NCBI GenBank assembly: GCA_012934845.2
Contig: WNNJ02000272.1
Location: 118,623-182,622 of the forward strand
From: Pomphorhynchus laevis
Taxonomy: Eukaryota > Acanthocephala > Palaeacanthocephala > Echinorhynchida > Pomphorhynchidae
DNA length: 64,000 bases
Reading direction: 5' to 3'
Positions 1 to 9,873 of this stretch are shown here, in pieces. Under the pieces are notes generated by a model. That model saw nothing but the letters and a program-made list of their open reading frames with translations, was not told the origin of the DNA and did no database searches. Position numbers and translations under genes: made by a program. The first letter of the stretch is position 1. The number at the start of each line of letters is the position of its first letter.

Positions 1-588
1 CGTTTTATTTATGTGTTCACTTTGTTTACAATGCTCAGATGTTTTTCCATTGTGATGTTCATATATGTGTTTGTGTTTAGCTGCCTCTAACCTTCAGTTA
101 AATAGTCTTTTTTATCCCATATGACAGTTTTACCTCCTTTATCGGCTTTTTGTAAGACTATATCAGTCATGTTGCTGAGATCGTGAATAGATTTCATTTC
201 ACTATTGCTTAAATTTGGTTTGTAGTTCGTGTCTGGTGGCATGCCGATATATCGTTGTATTTCATCAGTTTTAACTACTTTACTTTTAATAATTTGTCTT
301 TTATTTGAATTTGCAATGTTTTCAAATGTCCAATTAGTCATACTTCTGAGGTTCATTGTTAAATTCACGTTGCACGGAAACAAAATTTAATCCAAGAGAC
401 AGTGCCTCACGGTGTTCATCTGATATTATTTTATTTGTTAAATTAACAATTGTGTCACTTTTATATTTTATTGGCTTGCGTTGAAACCTTTTAAATCTTC
501 GATTTGTATGACAATGTGTTTCCAGTTCAGTTTGTGTTACAGGTCTGTGTAACCATCGTGATAATTTACGACATTTTTGTTTCATTAA
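1..588 (-). pseudogene. Penelope-like element, N-terminal/RT-proximal part, broken
   Basis: Read on the minus strand, this encodes the region just upstream of a Penelope-type reverse transcriptase. One frame (585-334) contains NLTNKIISDEHREALSLGL and a second (383-87) contains LQKADKGGKTVIWDKKDY; the ADKGG motif is typical of Penelope proteins. The two frames are out of register near position 350, so one frameshift is present. An in-frame TAG follows LTEG at about 87, after which coding-like sequence continues towards position 1. The copy runs off the left edge of the window. Its own N-terminus lies at 4531-4793, on the far side of an LTR retrotransposon inserted at 588/589. It is dead as it stands. 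Family assignment is by motif recognition only. Confidence 0.7.
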
Positions 589-686
589 TGTGGTATCACA
601 TTTAATTACTTTATCATTTATATTTAACTTTACCTACTATTTGTAGATTCGTGAATAAAAGCCATTTATTCTCTCTGGTTAACACA
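589..686 (+). repeat. 5' LTR of element A (98 bp)
   Basis: Starts TGTGGTATCACATTT and ends GGTTAACACA. It matches 4433-4530 except for A/T at 682/4526. It contains an AATAAA polyadenylation-type signal at 654-659. The segment 647-660 (ATTCGTGAATAAAA) is complementary to the primer-binding site at 688-701, which suggests that the transcript begins near 647 and that this segment forms its 5' end. Confidence 0.93.
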
Positions 687-687
687 A

Positions 688-701
688 TTTTATCCACGAA
701 T
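688..701 (+). promoter_or_regulatory. Putative self-priming primer-binding site, element A
   Basis: One base after the 5' LTR lies TTTTATCCACGAAT. It is complementary to LTR bases 647-660 at 13 of 14 positions (one A.C mismatch). It does not begin with the TGG expected for tRNA priming. Element B has the same spacing and an unrelated sequence that is also complementary to its own LTR, so the pairing itself appears conserved. The mechanism known from Tf1 of fission yeast, self-priming by the 5' end of the transcript, is the inferred function. Confidence 0.65.
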
Positions 702-708
702 TGTCTTG

Positions 709-2721
709 ATGGATACTCTGTTCAAGCCGGATACACTCAAACTAACGACAGACTGTCCTGAAGCAGAACGCGAATGGCGTCACTGGCGATATCGCTTCGA
801 AACATTTATCAAACGCATCAAAATGGATTCACAAGATGACAAACTTTATCTCCTGAAAATCTCAATTTCCGCTCAATTATTCGACAAGATTGACGAGTGC
901 CTGGATTATGATTTAGCAATGGATGTCCTCGACAAAGCATTCATAAAATCTACAAATTCGGTTTACAAACGACACCTACTGTGTTCTGCACGACAAACTC
1001 TCGATGAATCGATATCTAACTATGTGGATCGTCTTGAAACACTTGCGCGACAATGCACCTTCAAAGATGTGAAAGCTAAGGAGCTGCGCGATATTCTTAT
1101 TTGCGATTCATTTATTACGGGTTTACAATCGAACGAGATTCGTCAACGCATACTCGAGACTAATGATATCGACAAAGAGAAAGCTTACCAAGTCGCTCGA
1201 ACGATTGAAGCAGCTCAAACTCAATCAAACGAATATCGACACACATCCGAATTCACAGTAAATGCCTTAAGGGAAACCAAAGGTTTAAAAGGAAATACTG
1301 ATATTTCTGAAAGTGAAGAATCTATTGCCGTAGCTCAAAAGATCAACAAGAAAAGGTGCTACTTTTGTGGTGGAGTTATGCATACACGAAATCGTTGTCC
1401 AGCCCGGGATGCTGAATGTTCATTCTGCTTAAAACGTGGACACTACGAAAAAGTTTGTCGAACTAAGTTGCTTCGATCTCGACGAAAATACAATCGTAGT
1501 ACTCGACCATACGCGTCCGACTGTGAATCACTTAATATCATATCCTGTCAAAATGCAAATGGTGATGCATCTAAACTTGACGACATGACGGTACAAGTTC
1601 GCGTTGGAACACAACAGCTGGATGCTCTTATCGATACAGGGAGCTCTTCCAACTTTGTCGATTCATTAGTTATTCGAAAACTAGGTATTCCTACAGAATC
1701 TTGTTGTGTTAGGATTTCCATGGCTAATTCATCATTTACATCCGTATGCAATGAACGATGCGTATTACCGATATCTTACTGTGACCGAAACTATACTGAC
1801 ATTCAATGCTTCGTCATGCCTCATCTTTGTCGTGATCTCATACTTGGTCATCCATTTCTGCGCTTGCATTCAAGTGTTTCCATTCGACTTCGAGGAAATG
1901 CTAAGCAAGAAACATTAACCATTGGGCAACTATCGAGCATGGAAATCGATATACCGTCGTTATTTTCAGACGATTTTAAAAACTGGAAACCTGCAGCAAT
2001 TCCGTCCCGGCGCCGTAATATCGAAGATCGCCGCTTTATTGCTTCGGAAGTAAAACGGATGTTGTCCGAAGGCATCATCGAGCGCAGTCGCTCACCGTGG
2101 CGTACGCAAGTTCATATTGTAAACAGAGAAGGACGTCGTCGCCTAGTAGTAGATTACTCGCAGACCGTAAATAGATTCACGGTCCTCGACGCTTATCCCA
2201 TGCCCCGAATTGACGACCTGATCGACACCATATCGTCCAATGACGTGTTTAGCACCCTCGATTTAAAAAGTGCTTACCATCAAGTTCCATTGCGAGCAAA
2301 CGAAATATTCTTGACCGCATTCGAGGCAGATGGTAAACTCTATCAATTTCAGCGTATGCCTTTTGGACTCACGAATGCTGTAGCCGCCTTCCAGCGAATA
2401 ATCAACGAGATCATAGAGAAAGAAAACTTAACCGGCACCTATTCATACCTCGACGATATCATTGTGTGCGGCAAAACACAGCAAGAACATGATACAAATC
2501 TGGCCAAGTTTCGTGAAGTTGCTTCTAGGTACCGAATAACACTAAATGAATCGAAATGTATGATTAATAAAACGATGATCAATATTCTGGGATATCAAGT
2601 TGGTAGTGGTATTAAACGGCCTGATCCTAATCGTGTCTCACCTTTGCGAGAACTGCAGGTACCTCAAAATAAACGTCAACTGCGAAGAATTGTCGGCCTT
2701 TTCTCACATTATTCCAAATGA
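709..2721 (+). CDS. Gag-protease-RT half of gag-pol, element A
   Basis: Start chosen at the ATG at 709, giving MDTLFKPDTL, which parallels MDKILKPNIL of element B. Gag carries two CCHC zinc knuckles at residues 217-230 and 237-250 (CYFCGGVMHTRNRC, CSFCLKRGHYEKVC). The aspartic protease active site is DTGSS at residue 309. The reverse transcriptase has LDLKSAYHQVPL, FGLTNAVAAFQR and the catalytic YLDD with aspartates 582-583. The frame ends at TGA 2719-2721, where element B has a Trp in YSSWIKDF. The frame continues unchanged after it, so this is one nonsense codon in a protein of about 1240 residues. It could be a recent mutation or, less likely, a readthrough site. Confidence 0.92.
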   Translation: MDTLFKPDTLKLTTDCPEAEREWRHWRYRFETFIKRIKMDSQDDKLYLLKISISAQLFDKIDECLDYDLAMDVLDKAFIKSTNSVYKRHLLCSARQTLDESISNYVDRLETLARQCTFKDVKAKELRDILICDSFITGLQSNEIRQRILETNDIDKEKAYQVARTIEAAQTQSNEYRHTSEFTVNALRETKGLKGNTDISESEESIAVAQKINKKRCYFCGGVMHTRNRCPARDAECSFCLKRGHYEKVCRTKLLRSRRKYNRSTRPYASDCESLNIISCQNANGDASKLDDMTVQVRVGTQQLDALIDTGSSSNFVDSLVIRKLGIPTESCCVRISMANSSFTSVCNERCVLPISYCDRNYTDIQCFVMPHLCRDLILGHPFLRLHSSVSIRLRGNAKQETLTIGQLSSMEIDIPSLFSDDFKNWKPAAIPSRRRNIEDRRFIASEVKRMLSEGIIERSRSPWRTQVHIVNREGRRRLVVDYSQTVNRFTVLDAYPMPRIDDLIDTISSNDVFSTLDLKSAYHQVPLRANEIFLTAFEADGKLYQFQRMPFGLTNAVAAFQRIINEIIEKENLTGTYSYLDDIIVCGKTQQEHDTNLAKFREVASRYRITLNESKCMINKTMINILGYQVGSGIKRPDPNRVSPLRELQVPQNKRQLRRIVGLFSHYSK

Positions 2722-4431
2722 ATTCAAAATGTTTCGTCGCAGATTCGTCCGTTAGCTGAAACCACGATATTTCCTATTACACCTGCAGAAAAGCGTTCAT
2801 TTGAGATAATTCGTGATTGTATTATTTCAGCTACTCTAACACCCATTGATTTCAATAAGACATTTACAGTAGAGACTGACGCATCCCTTTATGCTATCGG
2901 TGCTGTATTAACGCAGGATAACAAACCCGTCGCATTTTATTCGCATACACTTAGTAAGAGTGTCGTTGGACATTCCGCTATTGAGAAACAGGCCCTTGCC
3001 ATCGTTGAAGCATTGCGATACTGGAGGCACTATTTGTCTGGACGAACTTTCAATGTTCTAACGGATCAAAGGTCAGTTTCATTCATATTTAACAGGAATC
3101 ATAAGAGTAAAATTAAAAATGAAAAAGTGCAAAGATGGCGTCTCGATCTATCTGAGTTCAAATATTGTATACTTTACCGGCCTGGAAAGTTGAATTATGC
3201 GGCCGACTCAATGTCTAGGGATATTTGTGCTTCAAGTTGCGGTTACTTTAACAAACAGAAAGATCTCAAGCTTCTTTATGAACTTCACGCTACGCTTTGC
3301 CACCCAGGAGTCAATCGTTTGTATCACTTCGTTCAATCGAATCAACTTCCATATAGCACTGAAGACGTTCGTTATGTTGTATCTCATTGCGTTACCTGTT
3401 CGTTGTTGAAACCAAACTTCTTCAAGCCTCCAAAAACTGCCCTCATCAGAGCGACACGACCTTTCGAAAGAATTTCACTTGACTTCAAAGGTCCTTTGCC
3501 CAGTTCATCAGGCAAGAAATATTTGCTTACAGCCGTCGATGAATATTCTCGTTATCCCTTTGGATTTGCATGCCGTGATATGTCCGCTCAAACAGTGATA
3601 AATTGCCTGCGTGGTATAGTGACAATATTTGGTCCACCTGAATTTGTACATTCCGATCGCGGGTCATCCTTCATGTCGAAAGAATTCTCTGATTATCTGG
3701 AGAGTATTGGCACGGTAGCAAGTCACTCTTCTCCGTACAATCCGTTAGGCAACGGACAGATCGAACGCTATAACGGTATATTATGGAGCGCTGTACTTTT
3801 GCGGCTTAGAGACTACAATCGTCCGGTTGCTGCTTGGGAAACGGTCCTCGCTGAAAGCCTTCAATCTATTCGAGGACTATTATGCACCTCAACTGGCTCG
3901 ACACCTCATGATCGAATCTTCAACTTCTCTAGACGCCCATTAATTAAATTCAATTTACCAGAATGGCTCCGTCGTCCCGGATCTGTATTCGTAAGAAACT
4001 TCTACAAACACGACAAATACGACGATAAATTGCTCAAAGCTAAACTGATAAACGCGAATCCAAACACGGCTCATATCGAACTTCCATCTGGGAAAGAAGC
4101 AAATATTTCAACTCGACACCTATCTCGTTATCCTTCAGAAACCTCCATTTACAAGGATCCAGACAGTTCGGATATTCGTAGTTCGGGATTGTCAAGGGAC
4201 GGGGATGACGACTGTCAAGATAGCTTCGATAGGAACCAGCCAGACTATGAAGATGATAACAATAACGGAAAGCAATATGATGCCACTGACAATATCGATA
4301 TGAACTTGAGTTCAAAGAGGACATCAATTCCTGAGGCAAACCATCATCCCGTGACAACTAGAGAATTCTACCGACGAAGTACAAGAAGTCGAAGAAGTCC
4401 TGCATACTTCCAAAACTATCACATGGGATGA
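2722..4431 (+). CDS. RNase H-integrase half of gag-pol, element A
   Basis: Same frame as the preceding segment, after the TGA. RNase H is recognised by TVETDASLYAIGAVL and the tract IEKQALAIVEALRYWRHYL. The integrase has an HHCC zinc-binding region (LCHPGVNRLYHFV ... CVTCSLLKP) and a DD(35)E catalytic triad: D in SLDFKGPLP (about residue 925), D in HSDRGSSF (983) and E in GNGQIERYN (1019). The C-terminal tail is acidic, then basic (RRSTRSRRSPAYFQNYHMG). The stop codon ends two bases before the 3' LTR, overlapping the purine-rich GGGATGAA that should serve as polypurine tract. An internal ATG at 3013 is not a likely start. Confidence 0.9.
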   Translation: MQNVSSQIRPLAETTIFPITPAEKRSFEIIRDCIISATLTPIDFNKTFTVETDASLYAIGAVLTQDNKPVAFYSHTLSKSVVGHSAIEKQALAIVEALRYWRHYLSGRTFNVLTDQRSVSFIFNRNHKSKIKNEKVQRWRLDLSEFKYCILYRPGKLNYAADSMSRDICASSCGYFNKQKDLKLLYELHATLCHPGVNRLYHFVQSNQLPYSTEDVRYVVSHCVTCSLLKPNFFKPPKTALIRATRPFERISLDFKGPLPSSSGKKYLLTAVDEYSRYPFGFACRDMSAQTVINCLRGIVTIFGPPEFVHSDRGSSFMSKEFSDYLESIGTVASHSSPYNPLGNGQIERYNGILWSAVLLRLRDYNRPVAAWETVLAESLQSIRGLLCTSTGSTPHDRIFNFSRRPLIKFNLPEWLRRPGSVFVRNFYKHDKYDDKLLKAKLINANPNTAHIELPSGKEANISTRHLSRYPSETSIYKDPDSSDIRSSGLSRDGDDDCQDSFDRNQPDYEDDNNNGKQYDATDNIDMNLSSKRTSIPEANHHPVTTREFYRRSTRSRRSPAYFQNYHMG

Positions 4432-4432
4432 A

Positions 4433-4530
4433 TGTGGTATCACATTTAATTACTTTATCATTTATATTTAACTTTACCTACTATTTGTAGATTCGTGAAT
4501 AAAAGCCATTTATTCTCTCTGGTTATCACA
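4433..4530 (+). repeat. 3' LTR of element A
   Basis: 98 bp, one substitution from the 5' LTR (T at 4526). It is preceded by the purine tract GGGATGAA and followed by the second copy of the ATTAA target duplication. Confidence 0.93.
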
Positions 4531-4793
4531 ATTAATCGATCGTATAGTTCTTGATTTAACTTGCCTGATTGGGTACTTATTACCATCCCATAGAAATCGA
4601 ATAATATTTTCATTATGGACATTTCGGTTTGTTTAATAATTGTATTCCATCTATCTGTAAGGTTTATGCTTATTTCTTCTTTTACCATATTCATATTGAT
4701 CTGCATTTCCTTCCGAATTTTCAGTCCATGTGGTGCAATCCCTTTTATCAAACAGAATTTTAGAAATCGCCTATGTGCTTGTGCCTTAGCCAT
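4531..4793 (-). pseudogene. Penelope-like element, N-terminus (other side of insertion)
   Basis: Minus-strand frame opening with an ATG at 4793 and the start MAKAQAHRRFLKFCLIKGI, followed by PHGLKIRKEMQ. This is the usual start of Penelope proteins, a basic helical N-terminal region ahead of the RT. The frame is cut at 4530/4531 by LTR element A; reading beyond 4531 into the LTR is fortuitous. Together with 1-588 it forms one PLE copy in which element A is nested. Bases 4794-5047 upstream are probably its leader; I see no other gene there. Confidence 0.65.
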
Positions 4794-5047
4794 TACATTA
4801 AATACCGGGAGTGCTCGTATAGCAATACCTGTATATGTACAGGCATAATACTTGTATAATAATGTAAATATACGTGTAATTTTCTAAGTCACACAGAAGT
4901 GAAAACTACTGGTGACGTTACATTAATAAGAAAGACTTTCAATACAACTTTTTAATTAAGACGAACAGGAAAGTATAAACCTGCATGCTTTTTTACAACC
5001 TTCGTCGGAAAGCTTAATCCGGAACGCGCCTACAACAGAAGCAATTG

Positions 5048-5126
5048 AACAAAGAGTTCAGTTGGACAAAGAGTTCAATTGGACAAAAAGTTCAGGCATG
5101 ACAAAGAGTTCAGGCATGACAAAGAA
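5048..5126. repeat. Minisatellite, ~17-18 bp unit
   Basis: About 4.5 imperfect copies of a unit like ACAAAGAGTTCARTTGG / ACAAAGAGTTCAGGCATG. The short reading frame across it is repeat-derived and not a gene. Confidence 0.8.
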
Positions 5127-5172
5127 AAATTTTCAGAAATTTTTTTTCTTAATAATACCAAATTAATAAAAT

Positions 5173-5310
5173 TTTTCCTGTCAGTTCCAGAGTTTTCCTG
5201 TCAGTTCCATATTTTTCCTGTCAGTTCCATATTTTTCCTGTCAGTTCCAGAGTTTTCCTGTCAGTTCCATATTTTTCCTGTCAGTTCCAGATTTTTTCTG
5301 TCAGTTCCGC
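5173..5310. repeat. Minisatellite, 20 bp unit
   Basis: About seven copies of TTTTCCTGTCAGTTCCATAT, alternating between endings AT and AG. The peptide frame running through it (repeats of SCQFHIFP) is a by-product of the repeat. Bases 5311-5708 hold nothing I can identify. Confidence 0.9.
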
Positions 5311-5708
5311 TCGCTACACTCGCGGATTGAGCTTAATATCTCGATAAAAAGTTATAAGTGTTCAGTATAATTACATTCCTTAATTTGAAGAACGAATATT
5401 TCTTGTATTTTGAATGTTTCATCCGTGGACCGGACAAGATTATCTGTCGCTTTTCTGTTGATTAACTAATTACAAAGAACTACATTGAACAGATACATAA
5501 TAATAGTATAATAGTTGAGGAACCAAAAGCATACACTATATCTCACACGATCAAAACAAAACACTTCATGATACGAAAAACATTTAAGTCGAAAGCTAAG
5601 AAGTCCACTGTAAACATCATCTCTCTAAACGTGAGCTTAATTGATGAGTGTACATCTGTGCAAGTCCAGTGTTCAAACGATTTGTGTTATACTTGAACCA
5701 CTATTTGT

Positions 5709-5920
5709 ATGATCAAGTTAAAAAACAATTCCGATGATGCTTATTTATGTGGCTTTTGTACTGTGAAGGAGCTCAATGTTTTAAGAAGACGTTTGGTCGA
5801 ATTTGAAGACGCACATAATCAATCGCTCAAGCGAACCTTTCTCATGGACGATAAAATATCACATTCAAAGCTCAACACCCTCTTAAAAATATAGTTACTG
5901 GGGATGCGCAGGTTGGGGAT
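5709..5920 (+). pseudogene. ORF1 fragment of a CR1/jockey-like element, 5' piece
   Basis: Frame opening at 5709 with DDAYLCGFCTVKELNVLRRR. This resembles the AQDYLCGFYAAKAIYETR segment of the ORF1 region on the minus strand near 13050, so I call it ORF1 of a related non-LTR element (an N-terminal region followed by a helical, possibly coiled-coil part). The frame stops at 5892-5894, but another frame (NIVTGDAQVGD) stays open to 5920, so a frameshift is likely. LTR element B is inserted at 5920/5921, and the same frame resumes at 9876 with DDTTACVVSLDEN. Function of the fragment: none expected. Confidence 0.5.
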
Positions 5921-6004
5921 TGTAATGATACTTACCTTTTGACTTGTTATTCTAGATGTATTAGAATAAAGCCTATTCTTCTCTGCTTGAATTTACTCGG
6001 TACA
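5921..6004 (+). repeat. 5' LTR of element B (84 bp)
   Basis: Begins TGTAATGATACTTACC and ends CTCGGTACA. It contains AATAAA at 5965-5970. Segment 5957-5970 (TGTATTAGAATAAA) is a perfect reverse complement of 6006-6019. Confidence 0.93.
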
Positions 6005-6005
6005 A

Positions 6006-6019
6006 TTTATTCTAATACA
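6006..6019 (+). promoter_or_regulatory. Putative self-priming primer-binding site, element B
   Basis: TTTATTCTAATACA, one base after the 5' LTR, complementary at 14 of 14 positions to LTR bases 5957-5970. The offset from the LTR is the same as in element A. This predicts a transcript start near 5957 and self-priming of minus-strand DNA, with no tRNA needed. Confidence 0.7.
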
Positions 6020-6027
6020 CTGTTACC

Positions 6028-9000
6028 ATGGACAAGATCTTGAAGCCAAACATCTTGTAATTGCATCCTGATGACACGAATGCCGAGCGCACCTGGAGAC
6101 ATTGGCTCATACGTTTCAAGACATTCATTTCGTCCTTGGAGTCACCGTCCGATAGTGACAAATTTCACATTTTAACGAACCTGGTTTCAGCGGAGGTTTA
6201 CGACCTTTTTCGAGAAACGGAAACTTACGAAGACGCGTTATCGACGTTATCTACTACGTACGTCAAATCGAAAACGGATTTGTTTCTGCGACATCAATTG
6301 CGTAATCAGCGCCAATCGTCCAACCAAACAATCGATCAATTCATGAGGCATATCGAATCTCTGGGTCGTGAATGTCCATTCGAGGCTGTAACAGCTCAAA
6401 ATCATCGAGATTTATTTTTACGCGACACGTTCGTCGCAGGAATCAACTCACCGATAATTCGGCAACGCCTGCTTGAAGCTGCGGTACACAATAAAGCCAA
6501 GGCGTACGAGCTTGCACGAACTTTGGAAGACGCGCATACTCAAGCAAGCCATTTCACAGAACAATCAAACTTAAATATGGGTTGTGAATCGATGACCATA
6601 AATGAACTACATGAAAATATACAAGAAGAACTTCCTTGTCAAATACAATGTAACTCGGTAGAACGTCGCAAATGCTACTTTTGTGGAGATACAATTCACA
6701 AACGAGATCGATGTCCTGCTAAGAATATCACTTGTCGTACTTGCGGGAAGTTGGGTCATTTCGCACGGGTGTGTAAATCCAAACGACAAATTTCAACAGG
6801 TGTCCATTCCGTGCTAGGTAGCACTTCTTTCTTTCAAGATTCTGCCGCGACGTTACCAACAATTCAAATTTGTATAAAAGGGGTTTCGTTAAATGTGTTG
6901 ATTGATACAGGTAGTGCACTCAATTTGATAAGACCTGATATTTCCACTTTGTGCAAACTGACATCGAACCCCTCAACTATACGTGTGTCTATGGCGAACA
7001 CCGCATTCTCGACTAAATTACGACAATTCGTGGTAGCGGATATATCAGCTGATGGCAGACCTTACAAGAATATAAAATTCCATATTTTGTCGTCTTTATG
7101 TTCGGATGTTATACTTGGCCAGCCATTCCTTTCAAGACACACTTCGTTACTTATGAAATTCAACGGTTCCGAGCCTTGTTTTACAATTGGAGCTGCAGAA
7201 GCTTTGACAGTTGAATCTCCTCAGCTATTCAAATTTCTGGACGAATCCATCCATCCTATCGCAACAAAATCTCGTAGAAGAAATCCGTACGATGAAAAGT
7301 TCATTGACAGCCAAATCAAACAACTATTATCCGACGAAATTATCGAACCAAGTCAATCGCCCTGGCGCGCTCAAGTACTCATTGTCAATCAGAACCAAAA
7401 GAGACGGATGGTTGTTGACTATTCGGAAACTGTCAATAAATTTACTCAGCTCGACGCCTTCCCACTTCCACGAATTGATGATTTTATCAACAAATTAGCT
7501 CCATATTCCTTTTACAGTTGTCTCGATCTTAAATCAGCTTACCATCAGATTTTGCTGCGCAGTGACGAGCGTCATTATACTGCTTTCGAGGCGAATGGAT
7601 CCTTATATCACTTCAATCGTCTACCATTCGGTCTCACAAACGCCGTTCCTGCTTTTCAACGAGTTATCAATGGGATAATTAATAGAGAGAAGTTGACAGA
7701 CACCTACGCTTATCTGGATGATGTCGTGATCGGCGGAAGAAGTAAAGAGCAACATGACAGTAACCTGAAGCGTTTTTTAAACGTAGCCACAAAATACAAT
7801 ATAACCTTGAACAATTCAAAGTGTGTGTTCGCATCTTCGTGTATACGAATACTTGGTTACCAAATTTCTAAAGGAAAAATGTCCCCTGACCCCAATCGAG
7901 TGATTTCAGTTACTTCCCTTGAGGAACCCAAGAACGCAGCATCCTTAAAGCGTATTGTTGGTTTGTTCGCCTACTACAGTTCCTGGATTAAAGATTTCTC
8001 AAAGTTGATTCGTCCTCTAATTGATTCTCAGTCTTTCCCATTATCTCATTCTGCACTGAAAGCTTTCCATACTTTGAAGGAACGTATAGCTGAAGCCACT
8101 TTGTCAACCATCGACTTTGAATTGCCATTCACGATAGAGACAGACGCAAGTGAGCGATCGATTGGAGCTTGTTTGTCTCAAAATAGTAAGCCTGTCGCCT
8201 TCTTTTCAAGATCCCTCGACAAAAACGCGAAACGATTCACCGCCATTGAAAAGGAAGCGCTGGCTATTGTTGAAGCGTTAAGATACTGGAGACACTATTT
8301 GTACATCCAACCATTCAAGATTATTACGGATCAGCGTTCTGTTTCATACATGTTCAGTGCTCACAACAACAAAATAAAGAACGACAAGATATTAAGATGG
8401 CGTTTGGAGTTGTCCCAATTTAAATTTGATATCCAGTACCGAGCTGGGAAGCTCAATCATGCCGCTGACGCTCTTTCTCGCGACGCGTTCTGCAACTCTG
8501 TCTCATTCACCAATCATGATCTTCAGCATCTTCGTAAAGTCCATAGTCAATTATGCCACCCGGGAATTACTCGCCTTTGGCATTTCGTGCAAAAACGGAA
8601 CCTCCCATTTTCCCTCTCGGATGTTAGGAATATTTCAAGCGAGTGCAAAAGCTGCGCTATATTGAAACCAAGATTTTTTCGTCCACCTGAGGCTAAACTC
8701 AAAAAATCAAGTATGCCATTTGAACTTTTGTCTATGGATTTTAAGGGTCCAATTCCTACAAAGAACAATAAAAGGTATTTGTTAACCGTCATTGACGAGT
8801 ATAGCAGATTCCCCTTTGCCTTTCCATGTTCTGATATGACTACACACACTGTCATAGACTGTTTAACCCAGATCTTTTCAATTTTCGGTTCACCGGCTTC
8901 AATCCATTCTGATCAAGGTACGGCTTTTACCTCTAAGGAAATCCAGTCATTCCTCTCTCATCACGGGGTGGCGATTACTCATTCAAGTTCATACAACCCT

Positions 9001-9795
9001 GCTGGCAATGGTCAAGTCGAGCGCCTTAATGGTGTACTATGGAAGGCAATATCATTGCGTTTACATGACCTCGGAAAGAAAACAGATGAGTGGCAAAGTG
9101 TATTACCACAATGTCTCAACGCTATTCGATCACTTCTGTGTACTGCCACGAACCACACACCACATGAACGACTCTTTACATTCAGCCGACGCTCTATAAA
9201 TGGTCATGATCTTCCGTCTTGGTTATCAAACCCTGGCCCAGTCTTAATAAGACGCTTTAATAAAACGAACAAATACGAGAACCCTGTGGAAAAAGCTGAA
9301 ATTGTGTACGCCAATCCCAATTTTGCTCTCGTGAAGTTACAAAACGGGAGGGAGATATATATATCAACTCGACATTTATCCCCGTATCCCAGAGTCGACG
9401 AAAACCTCAATATCAACTCGTCCGATGGAGACATTCCCTTTGACCTTGAAACTTTGAATTTATACGATGGCGATAAAATGTGTGATCAGGCATCAATAAA
9501 TGACCATTCAACAGTAAATAGCAATTCTCATTCACGTTCAGATAAGCGTTCTGATGAAATCACTGTCAACCCTGAAAACTTGGATGCAACGAAGTATATC
9601 GATGAGACGGTCAATCACAACGAGGAAAACGAACTATCCAGACAGGATGAATCATTTCTCTTAAATACTGATAATACGTGCCAGAGCAACTACCCTACGA
9701 GATACTTCAATCGTTCTGAAAATGGGGAACTACGACCTCAAAGAAATCGAAGAAGTCCTGCGTACTTAAATGATTATGTCTTGGGGAGAATGTAA
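6028..9795 (+). CDS. Gag-pol polyprotein, element B (one early stop)
   Basis: The natural start is probably the ATG at 6028 (MDKILKPNIL), but codon 11 is TAA (6058-6060); the frame is then open from 6061 to 9795. Residues are counted from 6028, about 1255 in all. Two CCHC knuckles begin at 216 (CYFCGDTIHKRDRC, CRTCGKLGHFARVC). Protease DTGSA is at 293. The RT has LDLKSAYHQILL and YLDDVVIGG with aspartates 564-565. RNase H has TIETDASERSIGACLSQ, and the integrase has an HHCC region followed by D, D and E in SMDFKGPIP, HSDQGTAF and GNGQVERLN. The C-terminus RRSPAYLNDYVLGRM overlaps the purine tract GGGGAGAA, and its TAA stop lies inside the 3' LTR. The one nonsense codon would stop Gag synthesis unless bypassed. 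Confidence 0.93.
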
Positions 9796-9873
9796 TGATC
9801 TTATCTTTTGACTTGTTATTCTAGATGTATTAGAATAAAGCCTATTCTTCTCTACTTGAATTTACTCGGTACA
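9791..9873 (+). repeat. 3' LTR of element B
   Basis: 83 bp. It matches the 5' LTR except for a one-base deletion near the start and two substitutions. It is preceded by the polypurine tract TTGGGGAGAA. Confidence 0.93.

Larger units (their letters stand above)
589..4530 (+). mobile_element. Ty3/Gypsy LTR retrotransposon A (nearly intact)
   Basis: A 3.9 kb element with two 98-bp LTRs that differ at one base, starting TG and ending CA, flanked by a 5-bp target duplication ATTAA (584-588 and 4531-4535). The single gag-pol frame has the order CCHC knuckles, protease, RT, RNase H, integrase, which is the Ty3/Gypsy order. It is inserted inside a Penelope-like element of opposite orientation. Near-identical LTRs and one nonsense codon indicate a recent insertion. 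No env-like ORF is present. Confidence 0.95.
5921..9873 (+). mobile_element. Ty3/Gypsy LTR retrotransposon B (nearly intact)
   Basis: A 3.95 kb element with LTRs of 84 and 83 bp (TGTAATGAT ... CTCGGTACA) that differ by two substitutions and one indel. The flanks GGGAT (5916-5920) and GAGAT (9874-9878) look like a 5-bp target duplication with one change. The single gag-pol frame has the same domain order as element A, with clearly diverged sequence, so the two belong to sister families. It is inserted in ORF1 of a non-LTR element. Confidence 0.95.

Noticed and set aside
5079-5330. Reading frame with repeated SCQFHIFPV peptides
   Set aside because: Runs through two tandem-repeat arrays and has no support as a gene.
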